A DNA stretch of 64,000 nucleotides from Cinnamomum chago (Eukaryota; Streptophyta; Magnoliopsida; Laurales; Lauraceae), in assembly GCA_038049695.1 (NCBI GenBank), contig CP142452.1, positions 29,066,501 to 29,130,500 on the forward strand, read 5' to 3'. Positions within the stretch are counted from its first letter, which is position 1. The number at the start of each line of letters is the position of its first letter. Positions 36,701-48,455 of this stretch are shown here, piece by piece. The notes beneath the pieces were generated by a model. That model was given only the letters and a program-made list of their open reading frames with translations. It did no database searches and was not told where the DNA came from. A program made the position numbers and the translations under genes.

Positions 36701-37801
36701 TCAGTAGTAGATGGATTGTTGCCTCGTTTGGACGGTTTTAGACCAGGCCATGTACTGATGGGCCTTGGTATGGATCCAACGAGTGGGCCTGGACCTTGAA
36801 TGAGATCCAGAGACTGTATTGAGATGTGTAGACCTCTTAGAGATATTGTTAGGACCTTGTTCACGCAAGGCAAAGCCTAGACAGACACAGACCTTAGAGT
36901 TATTCTCGAGTCGGCATGAACATTCACTCGGTTGATTTAAGCTCAGCCTGTGGACTGATCATCCCCGGTAGGAGCTAGATGAGTGTTGTAGAGCTATCAT
37001 GATGAGCTGTGTGGTTGAGATGATGAGATGATGAGTTGATGAGTGAGATTCGGGATTAGTTATTCCCTGGTGAGATTCCCCACCGCGACTGTGTTCAGTA
37101 TGGGAGGGCCGCGGCATAGTATCCCGCGGTATTCCAGCTCGTGTGAATGTGCCACCTTGTTTATAGTAGTGTAGATGATTTCCTTATACTGATTCCTCAT
37201 GCTTTACATGCACGATTGCCTAGTTCTCTTTCCTTGTTATTCATTTAATTTATGTACCCGTCCTTATTTCCTTTGATATATATATGCTATGTTAGTAGTA
37301 TGCTGTAACTTGCCAGATCGTTTAGATCTGACCCATTCTATGGTGCTTAGGCCTTGACCCAGAGATTCCCGACGACGCTTTAGCCCTAGTGGAGGCACCC
37401 GTGGCAGGAGAGTACGCTTGGGGCCTGGCCGACACGGACGTCGAGCCGGAGGGCGAGGAGTTCATACCAGGGTTTTGAGGGACTTTGTTATTTTGGGTTT
37501 TTGAGAGATATTCTGTAGTGAGAATGGTAGAATGAAAATGTATAACCTTGATTAACATTGAATCATTTTAATAGACTATGTTTTGCTCACACTTAAATTT
37601 ATATCTCGATACTATTGCTTCCGCCTTGTTTAAATCGTTATGCTTCCGCAATTTAAATATTATAACTCTATTGGTCAAAAAGTTTTAAATTGGACCTCAC
37701 TGCGGCCTACGATCTTGGAAGTTCTCGGATTTTCCGGGAAGTAGCGCGCCAATTTCGGGTAATCGAACGAGTATATCGGTATCCGGAATTGGGGCGTTAC
37801 A
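33758..37801 (+). repeat. LTR 2 of the Tekay array (shared middle LTR)
   Basis: 4,044 bp from TGTGAGG to GTTACA. It has a polypurine tract on its left and a primer-binding site on its right, so it serves as 3' LTR of the first unit and 5' LTR of the second. I saw no difference from LTR 3 where I compared them. The 146-codon frame at 34349-34789 is Ser/Leu-rich and low in complexity, and I do not count it as a gene. Confidence 0.97.
34129..34240 (+). promoter_or_regulatory. Telo-box cluster around a candidate TATA box in LTR 2
   Basis: AAACCCTAA-type telo-boxes occur at 34129-34143 (one and a half units), 34151-34159 and 34225-34240 (two units), and CTATATAG lies between them at 34193-34200. 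Telo-boxes are known cis-elements in plant promoters, notably of translation genes, and bind telomere-repeat-binding factors linked to Polycomb recruitment. The same set lies in LTR 3 at 43011-43122. A promoter here is inferred. Confidence 0.55.
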
Positions 37802-37806
37802 TTTTA

Positions 37807-37818
37807 TGGTATCAGAGC
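37807..37818 (+). other. Primer-binding site 2 (initiator Met tRNA)
   Basis: TGGTATCAGAGC five bases after the shared middle LTR, identical in context to primer-binding site 1. Confidence 0.95.
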
Positions 37819-37968
37819 GAGCTGGTCTCTAGGAAATAAAACACACTAGAAACCATAGGACGTAGTGAGGATTCGAGCGATTGGATACGTGTAAGGACGA
37901 TGGATTGGGTAGAATCAGTGTAGTCTTAGGTCTTGGACTTAACTGACACAAGTTCTTCTTCATGACAG

Positions 37969-40900
37969 ATGTCTGGAGGCGGTGCACCACGAGAGACGAT
38001 AGCTATCGACGAGCTGTCCGCCCATGAGCGTCGTTTCGAGAGATTTCTCCAGGCCTTCCTTGCTTCTCAGGAGGCCCAGACCGCAGCTCACCAGAGGCAG
38101 ACAGAGGATTTTGCGCAGTTTCAGGCGCAGGTCCTGGATGTTATTGATAAGGTGGCTCCGCCAGCCCCTGAGGATGTGCCGGTTCGGGGGGCAGACCCGA
38201 ACCTTATCTTTGAGAGGTTCCTCAAAAGGGGACCGCCTGAGTTCACAGGCGTAGACGACCCTATGGTGGCGGACGATTGGATCGTCCAGATGGAGAAGAT
38301 CTTCCGAGTCTTCGAGTGCTCGGGGCGCCAGAGAGTGCAGTTAGTGACTTACATGTTCCGCGGCGTGGCAGAGGATTGGTGGAGGACCATGCAGAGGCCC
38401 TACGAGGAGATTGGGGACGAGGTAGCATGGACTGCCTTCAAGACTGACTTCCTCCGGAAGTTCATCCCCACCCATGTCAGAGAGCGTAAGCTCCGGGAAT
38501 TCCAGACTCTCGTTCAGGGTGGCATGACAGTCTCGCAGTACGAGGTTCGCTTCACCCAGCTGTCCCGGTTTGCAGAGGCGCTGCTCACGTCAGAGGCCGA
38601 GAGGGTTCGGCGGTTCGTCGACGGTCTCAGTGAGGAGATCCAGATAGCCATGACCTGCATCGAGCTGCCTACCTACGAGGAGGCTTTGAGGAGAGCTTTC
38701 TGGGCAGAGGAGCATCTCCAGCGGCTAGAGTCCATTCGCCAGCAGAAGCGACTCCGGATCACTCCGATCAGGCAGCAGCCCATGCCTCTACGACAGCTGC
38801 AGCCATTTCAGAGGCAGAGGCTGGCAGGGCAGTTCCAGCCTCAGCATCAGCAGCAGCAGCCGCAGCATGGACCCCGAGTGTGCTACGACTGTGGAGAGCC
38901 AGGGCATATCTCCAGGTATTGCCCGCTCCATGGAGGTCAGCCTCAGATGCTTCGACTTCCCGCACCTCCGGCGGCTCCAGCCCCAGCTCCAGCGGCTCAG
39001 CCCGCACGTCAGGCTGCACTTCCACCTCAGCAGCAGCAGTACCGTGCTCATCAGCAGCAGGCACGGGGACCTCAGCAGCCTAGAGGGCAGCCCTTCCACC
39101 GTGGACGTCATCAGAGGCATCAGGGCCAGCATCATCAGCAGAGACCCCAGGCTGTGGGGCGAGCTTTCGCGCTGACTCATGAGGAGGCAGAGGCAGCAGG
39201 CAACGTCGTTGAAGGTACCCTTTCTGTTTGTGATCACCCTGCTAGAGTGTTGTTAGATCCAGGCGCGACACATTCGTTTGTGTCGTCTGCTTTTGCTTTG
39301 ATTCTTGGTGGAGTAGGTGAGGCTATGCCCTGCACCTTAGTTGTGTCCACTCCGATGGGTAGGAGTGTGATGTGTCAGACTTACCACCCCAGATGCCGAG
39401 TGCAGATCGGGGAGTGCATTTTGCTTGCAGATCTGATCGTGCTACCCATGCATGACTTCGACGTCATTTTGGGGATGGATTGGTTGGCCAGATATCGAGC
39501 AGTGATGGATTGCTTCAAGAAGACAGTCAGATTCTCCATCGAAGGTTCAGACGACGCGATCGAGTTTGTGGGTGAGAGGAGATCACCTAGCACTCGGATG
39601 ATATCGGCACTGAAGGCCGAGAGATTGATGAGATCAGGTTGCGAGGGCTACATCGCTTTTGTCTCAGAGGACAAGGAGTCTAAGAGAGTCGAGGAGATTC
39701 CAGTTGTTTGCGAGTTTCCAGATGTATTTCCCGACGAGATCCCGGGATTGCCGCCTATTCGAGAGATCGACTTCACCATCGAGCTTGCACCAGGCACGGC
39801 ACCGATTTCGAGAGCTCCCTATCGCATGGCTCCAGCAGAGCTGCGAGAGTTGAAGACTCAGTTGGAGGAATTACTAGAGAAAGGCTTCATCAGGCCGAGC
39901 GTGTCGCCATGGGGCGCACCAGTTCTCTTCGTGAAGAAGAAGGATGGATCGATGAGGATGTGCATCGACTACCGGCAGTTGAACCAGGCAACAGTAAAGA
40001 ACAAGTATCCTCTTCCCCGGATCGACAAGCTTTTCGACCAGCTTCAGGGTGCGCAGTTCTTTTCGAAGATAGACTTGAGATCGGGATATCATCAGCTTCG
40101 AGTCAGAGATCAAGATGTGCAGAAGACAGCGTTCCGATCCCGCTATGGCCATTACGAGTTTCTTGTGATGCCGTTCGGGTTGACGAATGCACCAGCAGTG
40201 TTCATGTCCCTGATGAACAAGATCTTCGCCCCGTACCTCGACAGCTTCACAGTGGTCTTCATCGACGATGTTTTGGTCTACTCCAAGACCAGAGAGGAAC
40301 ACGAGCAGCATTTGAGGACGTCTCTACAGTTGTTACGCGACAACCAGTTGTACGCGAAGCTCAGCAAGTGCGAGTTTTGGTTGGAGCAGGTAGTCTTCCT
40401 TGGACACATCATCTCCAAGGATGGACTAGCAGTGGACCCGGCAAAGATAGAAGCAGTGACGAACTGGGCGAGACCGAAGAACGCCACAGAGATCAGGAGC
40501 TTCCTCGGATTAGCAGGCTACTACCGCAGATTCGTCAAGAGTTTCTCCACGATCTCAGCACCGTTGACCAAGCTGACACGGAAGGATGTGCCGTTCGTTT
40601 GGTCCGATGCTTGCGAGAACAGCTTTCAAGAGCTGAAGGAGAGATTGACGACAGCACCGATCTTGTCTTTACCTTCTGGCAGTGGTGGATTCGTAGTCTT
40701 CACCGACGCTTCAGGGACCGGTCTTGGATGTGTTCTGATGCAGGAGGGCAAGGTTATTGCCTATGGATCGCGTCAGTTGAAGGAGCACGAGAAGAAGTAC
40801 GCCACTCACGACTTGGAGCTTGCAGCAGTTGTTTTTGCCTTGAAGTTGTGGCGGCACTACCTCTACGGCGAGAAGTTCGAGGTGCACTCAGATCACCGCA

Positions 40901-42588
40901 GTTTGCAGTACCTGTTCACTCAGAGCGACCTCAACAACCGGCAGAGGAGGTGGATGGAGTACATCAAGGACTACGACTTCCCTATCAAATACCATCCTGG
41001 TAAGGCGAACGTCGTAGCAGACGCTTTGAGCAGGAAGACCGCCCTCGTCAGTTTCCTAGCAGCAAAGGGTGTGTGGACCGACGTCTTCAGCAGTTTAGAC
41101 GTTCAGTTTCAGCCGCTCGGCGAGAGAGTTTTGCTTGCCACTATGTCAGCGTGGGAGCCAGAGTTGCTGGGCAAGGTCAAGGACAGTCAGCGCAACGATC
41201 CGAAGCTTGTCAGAGTGATCGAGCAGATTGACCAGAGGCCAGAGTTCAGACTGATAGGAGGAGTGCTCTACTATCAGGACCGTTTGTACGTGCCAGACAT
41301 TCAGGAGCTGAAGGACGAGATTCTTGCAGATGCACACCACAGCAGATACTCGATTCACCCCGGCAGCACCAAGATGTACCAGAACCTGAGGAGCTACTAC
41401 TGGTGGAACAATATGAAGAAGGAGATAGCTCGCTATGTCTCCAGGTGTTTGACGTGCCAGCAGATCAAGGTCGAACACCAGAAGCCGCCAGGACTTCTTC
41501 ATCAGCTTGAGATTCCTCAGTGGAAGTGGGAGCACATCACCATGTACTTCATCGCAGGACTTCCAGCCACCAGGAGGCGCCACGACGGCATTTGGGTGAT
41601 CGTGGATCGGCTGACTAAGTCAGCCCACTTCTTGCCAGTGTCGATGAGAGCAGGACTCGACGTCCTTGCTAAGCTGTACGTCGATCGGATTGTCTCGTTG
41701 CATGGAGTTCCAGCCTCGATAGTTTCAGACAGAGACCCGAGATTCACTTCGCACTTCTGGGAGAGTCTTCAGCAGGCCTTGGGCACCAAGTTGAGCTTCA
41801 GCACAGCCTATCATCCTCAGACAGATGGTCAGACAGAGCGCACCAACCAGACACTAGAGGACATGTTGAGAGCCTGTGTCTTGGACTTCAAAGAGAACTG
41901 GGAGGATTCTTTGCCACTTTGCGAGTTCGCCTACAACAACAGCTTCCATGCGAGCATCAAGATGGCACCGTACGAGGCTTTATACGGGAGGAGATGCAAG
42001 ACCCCAGTTTGCTGGGAAGAAGTTGGTGTCAGGAGTTTCCATGGTCCATCCATAGTCAGCGACACCAGCGAGAAGGTTCGGCAGATTGTTGAGAACCTGA
42101 AGGTCAGCCGCAGCAGACAGAAGAGCTATGCAGACAACCGGCGCAGACCTCTCGAGTTCGAGAAGGGAGACAGAGTTTTCCTGAAGGTTTCTCCGGCTAG
42201 AGGTACCCTGAGGTTTGGTGAGAAGGGTAAGCTAGCGCGGAGATATGTTGGACCCTTCGAGATCAGATCGAGAGTTGGAGACGTCGCCTACAAGCTTCAG
42301 CTACCACCAGAGCTATCGGGAGTGCATGACGTGTTCCACGTCTCCATGCTGAAGAAGTATGTGGAGGACCCGACCCACATTCTTTATCACGAGCCACTCG
42401 ACATCCAGCCAGATGCTTCGTACATCGCCAGGCCAGTCGCGATCATCGACACCAAGGAGCAGGTGCTCCGAACCCGAACCATTCATTGGGTGAAGGTTCA
42501 GTGGGAGCATCACACTCCGGAGGAGGCTACGTGGGAGTTACGCGACCAGGTGGAGAAGGACTATCCACATCTTCTACCTCAGGTATGA
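37969..42588 (+). CDS. Tekay gag-pol polyprotein, copy 2 (looks whole)
   Basis: One frame of 1,539 codons with the same domain order and residue numbering as the copy at 29087-33706. By eye the two frames differ at about two bases, one of which changes a gag residue (Ala in copy 1, Val in copy 2, near residue 126). All zinc-binding, protease, RT, RNase H and integrase signature residues listed for copy 1 are present here too. Confidence 0.97.
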   Translation: MSGGGAPRETIAIDELSAHERRFERFLQAFLASQEAQTAAHQRQTEDFAQFQAQVLDVIDKVAPPAPEDVPVRGADPNLIFERFLKRGPPEFTGVDDPMVADDWIVQMEKIFRVFECSGRQRVQLVTYMFRGVAEDWWRTMQRPYEEIGDEVAWTAFKTDFLRKFIPTHVRERKLREFQTLVQGGMTVSQYEVRFTQLSRFAEALLTSEAERVRRFVDGLSEEIQIAMTCIELPTYEEALRRAFWAEEHLQRLESIRQQKRLRITPIRQQPMPLRQLQPFQRQRLAGQFQPQHQQQQPQHGPRVCYDCGEPGHISRYCPLHGGQPQMLRLPAPPAAPAPAPAAQPARQAALPPQQQQYRAHQQQARGPQQPRGQPFHRGRHQRHQGQHHQQRPQAVGRAFALTHEEAEAAGNVVEGTLSVCDHPARVLLDPGATHSFVSSAFALILGGVGEAMPCTLVVSTPMGRSVMCQTYHPRCRVQIGECILLADLIVLPMHDFDVILGMDWLARYRAVMDCFKKTVRFSIEGSDDAIEFVGERRSPSTRMISALKAERLMRSGCEGYIAFVSEDKESKRVEEIPVVCEFPDVFPDEIPGLPPIREIDFTIELAPGTAPISRAPYRMAPAELRELKTQLEELLEKGFIRPSVSPWGAPVLFVKKKDGSMRMCIDYRQLNQATVKNKYPLPRIDKLFDQLQGAQFFSKIDLRSGYHQLRVRDQDVQKTAFRSRYGHYEFLVMPFGLTNAPAVFMSLMNKIFAPYLDSFTVVFIDDVLVYSKTREEHEQHLRTSLQLLRDNQLYAKLSKCEFWLEQVVFLGHIISKDGLAVDPAKIEAVTNWARPKNATEIRSFLGLAGYYRRFVKSFSTISAPLTKLTRKDVPFVWSDACENSFQELKERLTTAPILSLPSGSGGFVVFTDASGTGLGCVLMQEGKVIAYGSRQLKEHEKKYATHDLELAAVVFALKLWRHYLYGEKFEVHSDHRSLQYLFTQSDLNNRQRRWMEYIKDYDFPIKYHPGKANVVADALSRKTALVSFLAAKGVWTDVFSSLDVQFQPLGERVLLATMSAWEPELLGKVKDSQRNDPKLVRVIEQIDQRPEFRLIGGVLYYQDRLYVPDIQELKDEILADAHHSRYSIHPGSTKMYQNLRSYYWWNNMKKEIARYVSRCLTCQQIKVEHQKPPGLLHQLEIPQWKWEHITMYFIAGLPATRRRHDGIWVIVDRLTKSAHFLPVSMRAGLDVLAKLYVDRIVSLHGVPASIVSDRDPRFTSHFWESLQQALGTKLSFSTAYHPQTDGQTERTNQTLEDMLRACVLDFKENWEDSLPLCEFAYNNSFHASIKMAPYEALYGRRCKTPVCWEEVGVRSFHGPSIVSDTSEKVRQIVENLKVSRSRQKSYADNRRRPLEFEKGDRVFLKVSPARGTLRFGEKGKLARRYVGPFEIRSRVGDVAYKLQLPPELSGVHDVFHVSMLKKYVEDPTHILYHEPLDIQPDASYIARPVAIIDTKEQVLRTRTIHWVKVQWEHHTPEEATWELRDQVEKDYPHLLPQV

Positions 42589-42624
42589 TCTACTCTTGTT
42601 TTACATTTGGGGACAAATGTTTTT

Positions 42625-42639
42625 AAAAGGAGGGAATGA
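42625..42639 (+). other. Polypurine tract 2
   Basis: AAAAGGAGGGAATGA before the start of LTR 3. Confidence 0.9.
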
Positions 42640-45600
42640 TGTGAGGTCCCACCCTTGGTGGGCCCTCTAAGGGCTATTTTATAGACTAATTAACTCTAAT
42701 TTATCTTAATTATTGTTTAATTATGTTAATCTTCGCTAATCTTCGCTAATTATTGCTAAATTATGGCTAATCATTGTTAATTACTGTTTTAATTGAGTTT
42801 ATTTGGGGCTAATTAGATGGACTAGTTAAATTTCCTAAGTTAGTTAGATTAGCTTAGTGGTTAGTGTTTTTAATTGATTGGGGGTTGTGTTAATCCTAGG
42901 CTTTTAGAGTTAGGTTAGTTGTTAATAGAGTTAATTAAGTTAATTAAGAGGGTTAGTGTAAGCTAAAGGTGCTCTCTAGAACCTTCTTCCCTAATGACCA
43001 AATTAACCTCAAACCCTAACCCTAATCCCACTAAACCCTAAGGGTATCTTGGTCCTTAATCATCCCTCCTAGACCTATATAGTGTCTCTTAATCCCCATT
43101 TGCAATAAACCCTAAACCCTAAGCAGCCCCCTTCCCAAGATAACCACCAGCCCCCTTCCCAAGGAAACCACCCCAGCCCAACTGTCTTCTCCTCCTTCCT
43201 CTTCCAACGTATGGAGACTCTGCTACAGTTGTGCTGGAACCCATCTTAAAGCTACAGAAGACCACTGCTGCAGCCCCTTCACCATCTTCTTCCTACCCAT
43301 TTCAATTTCTCCAAGCTACTGTTGCTGTTCTCTTCTTCTTATCCTTCATTGTGGTGACTGCTGGAGCCTCTACTCTGCTGGAATTTCTCATCTTCCTTGC
43401 TGGGATCCCATCTCTACAGCAGCCACTTTCCTTCAGCATTTTCTCTCCTTCCTCTCTATTTCTGTGCTGGGATTTAAGGAGCTACAGCTGCTGCTATATC
43501 ACCTTCCTTCTTCCTTCTCTACTACTATTCTGCTCTTCATCTCTGTCAGCTGCTGGAATTCTGGTTCTCTGTCCCTTCTACAGTTCCCTTTCTCTCTGCA
43601 ACTCATTTCACCAAAAGGCAAGTACACTTACTGTTGATCTAGAATATATGTGTTTTACCTTTGATTCTTAGGATTTAATCTCATGTATGTGTTTTATTTA
43701 GTTTAGAAATCCTGAGCTCTGTTTTATGAATTAGAATGGATTTGGGCATTGATGAGAATTTGTGATTTTTCAATTGTGTTTAAATAAATGGAAATAGGCT
43801 GGAATTTTGGGATGGAAAGGTGATGAAGGCAGCTGTAGCAGTGGCTCTGTAATGGCCACTGCTACAGTTGCAATTTCCTGCAACAGAGGTGGTGTGAACG
43901 TTTGATGTTGGCTTGTGTCTTGTGATCAGTGGGCCCAGGTGGGCCACCCGGGCAGATCCGGACCCCACATCTTGTGGAGGGTCCATGGGCGACCTAGGGG
44001 TAGGCCTCTGATCTGGTTTTGATCAGAGGTGGGCCATAGGTTAGGGGGTGTATACTAACCTGTGAAACAAGAAACCGTGGATTACTCCACTTGTTTTCTT
44101 TGTCGACAGTGGGGCCCAGGTGGCCCCCTTGGAAATCCAGTCCCTTCATCCTTTAAATGGGGCTTGGGCGACCCTAGTGATATGGACTGATCTCAGCATA
44201 AACCTTAGTGGGGGCCCACAATCGTTGTGCCTTGATGTCCCCATCGTTGAACCCATTTCATAGGTTCTGTGTTGTTTATAAAGCCTGACGAGTTTTTGTT
44301 TTAGTAAGAGAGGAGATGAGATGAGTGGAATGGAAAGGAAGGTAAGAGAAGGAGATGACGTGGAGGGGAGTTGATAAGAGATGAGTGGGGTTAGGTGATG
44401 GGGAGGATAAGTAAGAAAAGGAGAGTGCTGTCCACGTGGGCTGTGTGTATGGGCTCGGGCTTGGGTTCTGTTTGAGGGCTTTGGGCCCAGTGGGGCCCAC
44501 TAATCTTTAAACCACTAGTCTCTTTACTAATTAATTAAGCCCCTTAGTTTTAATACTTTTATTAGCACCATTAATTTTCACAAATTAGAAATTTAGACCC
44601 TTTAATCTTTGTGGACTAAATCGGGGCGGGGCCCACTATTTTCCATAACCCATTAGCCTCATTAATTAAGTAAAACCCTTAGTTTCTCATATACTATGGG
44701 ACCATTAGCCTTAGAAAATTTTAAGAGTAGGACCCTTAGCCTTATGGAACCCCATTAAAATAAATTAACTTTTTAACCTTAAATTAATATTTCCAGACCC
44801 TAGTGTAAAAGTTGAGATTTGGCCTGGAGTCTGTTGACTCAGGTACACCTGTGTACCAGATCGACTGGCTGGCCACCTGGTCAATCGGGTACACTGGAAA
44901 TTCCAGAATCCAAACCAAGTCCCAACTTGATTTCCAGTGGAGCAGATCGACCCGACCCTTGCCAGGTCGACCTGCCACACTGTCAACTCTAGGGTGTGAG
45001 TTTAGCATTATTTTATAATTAATCGATTGTGGGACCCGTTAACCATCCAAATGAACTTCCATCAATGTGCCAAGCACGAGTCAATGGCGTGGCTCGACCT
45101 TGACTCGTGGGGACCACTGTTTAGTGTTTTGGTTGATAAATCTAAGATGATTCGACCCCTAAAAGTTGTCAACAATGCCCTTAACCAACTAAGCACCAAA
45201 TACATTATTTTACGGCATTAATGACATCGTTTAGAGATCGAATTACCGGAGATAGACCCGAACCTAAAGTGGCCCATTTACCTAGGATTGGACCGTTGCT
45301 TTTCCCCGTTGATTCCCTGATTGAAGTTTATACTTCAATGTTATTTTACTCTGTCTTTCTTAGATTTTAGAATAGCTGTTTACTATTAATTAAACATAAT
45401 TGGAAGACTTGAACCTAGGGTATCTAGAGGTGACCCGATGATGTGTTTTCGGAGATCATTGACCCGTGTCTGTGTCTAGGCGGGCCCTTATTGGGCCTAA
45501 GTGTGGAGATGTGAACCCTTTAGCTTGAAGAGGTAGTTTCTATTGGACTGTTAAGTTATATGGTTTATAATGGAACTGTTTATCAGTAGTAGATGGATTG

Positions 45601-46683
45601 TTGCCTCGTTTGGACGGTTTTAGACCAGGCCATGTACTGATGGGCCTTGGTATGGATCCAACGAGTGGGCCTGGACCTTGAATGAGATCCAGAGACTGTA
45701 TTGAGATGTGTAGACCTCTTAGAGATATTGTTAGGACCTTGTTCACGCAAGGCAAAGCCTAGACAGACACAGACCTTAGAGTTATTCTCGAGTCGGCATG
45801 AACATTCACTCGGTTGATTTAAGCTCAGCCTGTGGACTGATCATCCCCGGTAGGAGCTAGATGAGTGTTGTAGAGCTATCATGATGAGCTGTGTGGTTGA
45901 GATGATGAGATGATGAGTTGATGAGTGAGATTCGGGATTAGTTATTCCCTGGTGAGATTCCCCACCGCGACTGTGTTCAGTATGGGAGGGCCGCGGCATA
46001 GTATCCCGCGGTATTCCAGCTCGTGTGAATGTGCCACCTTGTTTATAGTAGTGTAGATGATTTCCTTATACTGATTCCTCATGCTTTACATGCACGATTG
46101 CCTAGTTCTCTTTCCTTGTTATTCATTTAATTTATGTACCCGTCCTTATTTCCTTTGATATATATATGCTATGTTAGTAGTATGCTGTAACTTGCCAGAT
46201 CGTTTAGATCTGACCCATTCTATGGTGCTTAGGCCTTGACCCAGAGATTCCCGACGACGCTTTAGCCCTAGTGGAGGCACCCGTGGCAGGAGAGTACGCT
46301 TGGGGCCTGGCCGACACGGACGTCGAGCCGGAGGGCGAGGAGTTCATACCAGGGTTTTGAGGGACTTTGTTATTTTGGGTTTTTGAGAGATATTCTGTAG
46401 TGAGAATGGTAGAATGAAAATGTATAACCTTGATTAACATTGAATCATTTTAATAGACTATGTTTTGCTCACACTTAAATTTATATCTCGATACTATTGC
46501 TTCCGCCTTGTTTAAATCGTTATGCTTCCGCAATTTAAATATTATAACTCTATTGGTCAAAAAGTTTTAAATTGGACCTCACTGCGGCCTACGATCTTGG
46601 AAGTTCTCGGATTTTCCGGGAAGTAGCGCGCCAATTTCGGGTAATCGAACGAGTATATCGGTATCCGGAATTGGGGCGTTACA
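42640..46683 (+). repeat. LTR 3 of the Tekay array
   Basis: 4,044 bp, TGTGAGG...GTTACA, with polypurine tract on its left and non-element flank (CTAATCAAGC) on its right. It forms the true right end of the array. The telo-box cluster and candidate TATA box recur at 43011-43122. Confidence 0.97.
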
Positions 46684-46755
46684 CTAATCAAGCTTAGTAC
46701 TAACACGTAACTTAATTAGCACTAATCGGGTTCACTCGGGTCGTGGTCTTACACA
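46684..46755. other. 72-bp spacer between two LTRs
   Basis: Unique-looking sequence between the array's right end and the TAT-like LTR copy. It contains CTAATC/CACTAATCGG words but no gene. The first five bases, CTAAT, would be the target-site copy if the array's left end survived elsewhere. Confidence 0.6.
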
Positions 46756-47848
46756 GGGTTTGGTCCAATTGGGTTTTAGAGTTGGATTGGAGTTTGAGTT
46801 CAGGTGGGTCAGATCAGTTTTGGTTGGGTTGAGTTGGGTCAGGTCCAATCTTGAGGGGTTTGATTTGGGTGGATTCGGTTCAGATTAGATGGGTTTGGGC
46901 CCAGTTTGATAGATTTGATTCGGCTATCATTGACGGGGTCTAGGCTTCATGGATTTTGATCCGCTCGCCGGATTTCGACATTCTACACACCGTCGGAAAG
47001 CTCTCGGCGAGTAGGTCACGATGAACTAACTTTCGGAGTGGTCAGAGGTCTAGAAATGGTAGGCGATTTTTCATGTAGGCGTTTTTGTAGTCCGCTTTCA
47101 TGATTTTTCAATCCGCCCGTCCGATCTCGAAGTTCTACATATGGATGGAAAGCTCTTGATGTGTGGATCCCAACGAGCCAACTTCCGGGGTGATCAGGGG
47201 TCTAGAGATGATATGTGACTTTTCAGGGGGCGCCCCGGAGAGTACGGGACCGCTATTGCTATTTTCGATCCTCCCGTCGGATTTTTGAGACCTGAGTACC
47301 GTTGGAAATTTCTTAATGAGCAGATCATATTGGTGTATGGGTTTGATTAATTTGAAGGTCAGGAAAAGATCTAATAATTTTGAAGGGATCCAGGCCTAAT
47401 TAATTTTGAAGAAGAAGCCATAATTTGATATCCGACCGTTGGATTTTTAAAATCACAACATCAGTAGAAATCTCTTGACAAGTAGGTCCCGATGATATAT
47501 GGGTTTGGTCCATTTGAAGATCTATAAAATATCTGAATTTTTAGGGTGCACACATGTATTAAGTTCGTAAAAATGGCATATCTCTTGATCCGATCGTTGG
47601 ATTCTTTAAATCCTTATATTAGCAGGAAGCTTATTAAAGGTAGATCATCATGGAAGTGAAATTCGACTCGAAACATGAGGTGTGAGATCCATAAAGAAAA
47701 GACCTATAATGATGCAACCGTCCTAATTGCGCATGATAATGAAGATTTAAATTTATTTATTCAAAATTGTCCAAATGGGGCAAAATTGGGGCATCAATAA
47801 TATGAGTATTAAAATTATCCATAGGGGTGCCAAAATGAGGTGTCTACA
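46756..47848 (-). repeat. TAT-like LTR, second copy (partial)
   Basis: Matches 2611-3711 closely, with scattered substitutions and small length changes, and ends at the same TGTCTACA (LTR start on the minus strand). No polypurine tract or element sequence follows on the right; instead it abuts a probable host exon. It looks like a truncated or solo LTR. Confidence 0.85.
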
Positions 47849-48047
47849 AAGCAGTGCCCTCCTTGATTTGTATACCATTTGTGTTGGACAGATCTATGCT
47901 CTGTACATCTGAGACCTGCAATCCAGTAATTTCTTCATCAGATAATATTCTGCCCAATTCATTTTCAGCATGCAGAATCTGGTTTTTCCTAATTTCAACA
48001 GCATCGGCATCCAACGATTGGTGGGTCGCAGATATGATTGAGGGGTT
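47849..48047 (-). pseudogene. Probable host exon fragment, cut at an LTR
   Basis: On the minus strand a plausible splice acceptor (TATAATCATAG) at 48048-48058 is followed by 66 open codons up to the LTR boundary. The peptide is well composed and acidic (DADAVEIRKNQILHAENELG, then ILSDEEITGLQVSDVQSIDL), helical in look, with no low-complexity bias. I do not recognise the protein. The reading frame ends abruptly at the LTR start at 47848, so the exon was either disrupted by that element or brought next to it by rearrangement. It could alternatively be coding sequence of an unrecognised transposon. No matching exon was found on the other side of the LTR. Confidence 0.45.
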
Positions 48048-48455
48048 CTATGATTATAAAATCAAAAATTAATTTCTTTGGAAACCAAGATTTCATACAT
48101 TCACCCACAAGAAAACAAACATGTTCAAAGGTAGTTGTTAGGTTTTATGAGTGTGTTGGCTAATTCAGTAGGTTATGGACAAAACAGGGTTTGAAGTTTA
48201 CAATGTATTTGGTAGAAGGACTGCCACTTGTATCAAACTCTCCAGGCTACACAATGTTGGAAAATAGGTGGGCCTTCCAGACAGGTTTCAAAACTTATGA
48301 CCCACTTGATGCAGGAATCAACTATCTAAAAGGCAACAAACCCAATCCAGGATGCATTCCCTCAAACTCATAAACCATGTACAGCAACATAACCTATCTA
48401 GAAGATAGAAAATAGCATCTAAACATGCAACCACTAAATCTACAACATACAAGGA
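48048..48455. other. Non-coding stretch, nothing recognised
   Basis: About 400 bp between the exon fragment and a copia LTR. The short open frame at 48191-48373 has no supporting features. If the exon fragment belongs to a host gene, this would be its upstream intron. Confidence 0.4.

Larger units (their letters stand above)
26112..46683 (+). mobile_element. Tekay-type Ty3 tandem array: LTR-internal-LTR-internal-LTR
   Basis: Three LTRs (26112-28919, 33758-37801, 42640-46683) and two internal regions (28920-33757 and 37802-42639) repeat with a period of 8,882 bp. Full LTRs are 4,044 bp with TGTGAGG...GTTACA ends; the first LTR lacks its first ~1,235 bp. Both internal regions hold a primer-binding site, one whole-looking gag-pol frame and a polypurine tract. 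By eye the two units differ at only a handful of bases, so at commonly used plant substitution rates the array is well under a million years old. The shared middle LTR is the expected product of unequal recombination between LTRs. A chromodomain-like C-terminus and long LTRs place it in the Tekay (Del) clade. No target-site duplication can be tested because the left end is missing. Confidence 0.95.

Noticed and set aside
47854-48072. 72-codon plus-strand frame
   Set aside because: Antisense to the probable host exon fragment, which has better composition and a splice site.
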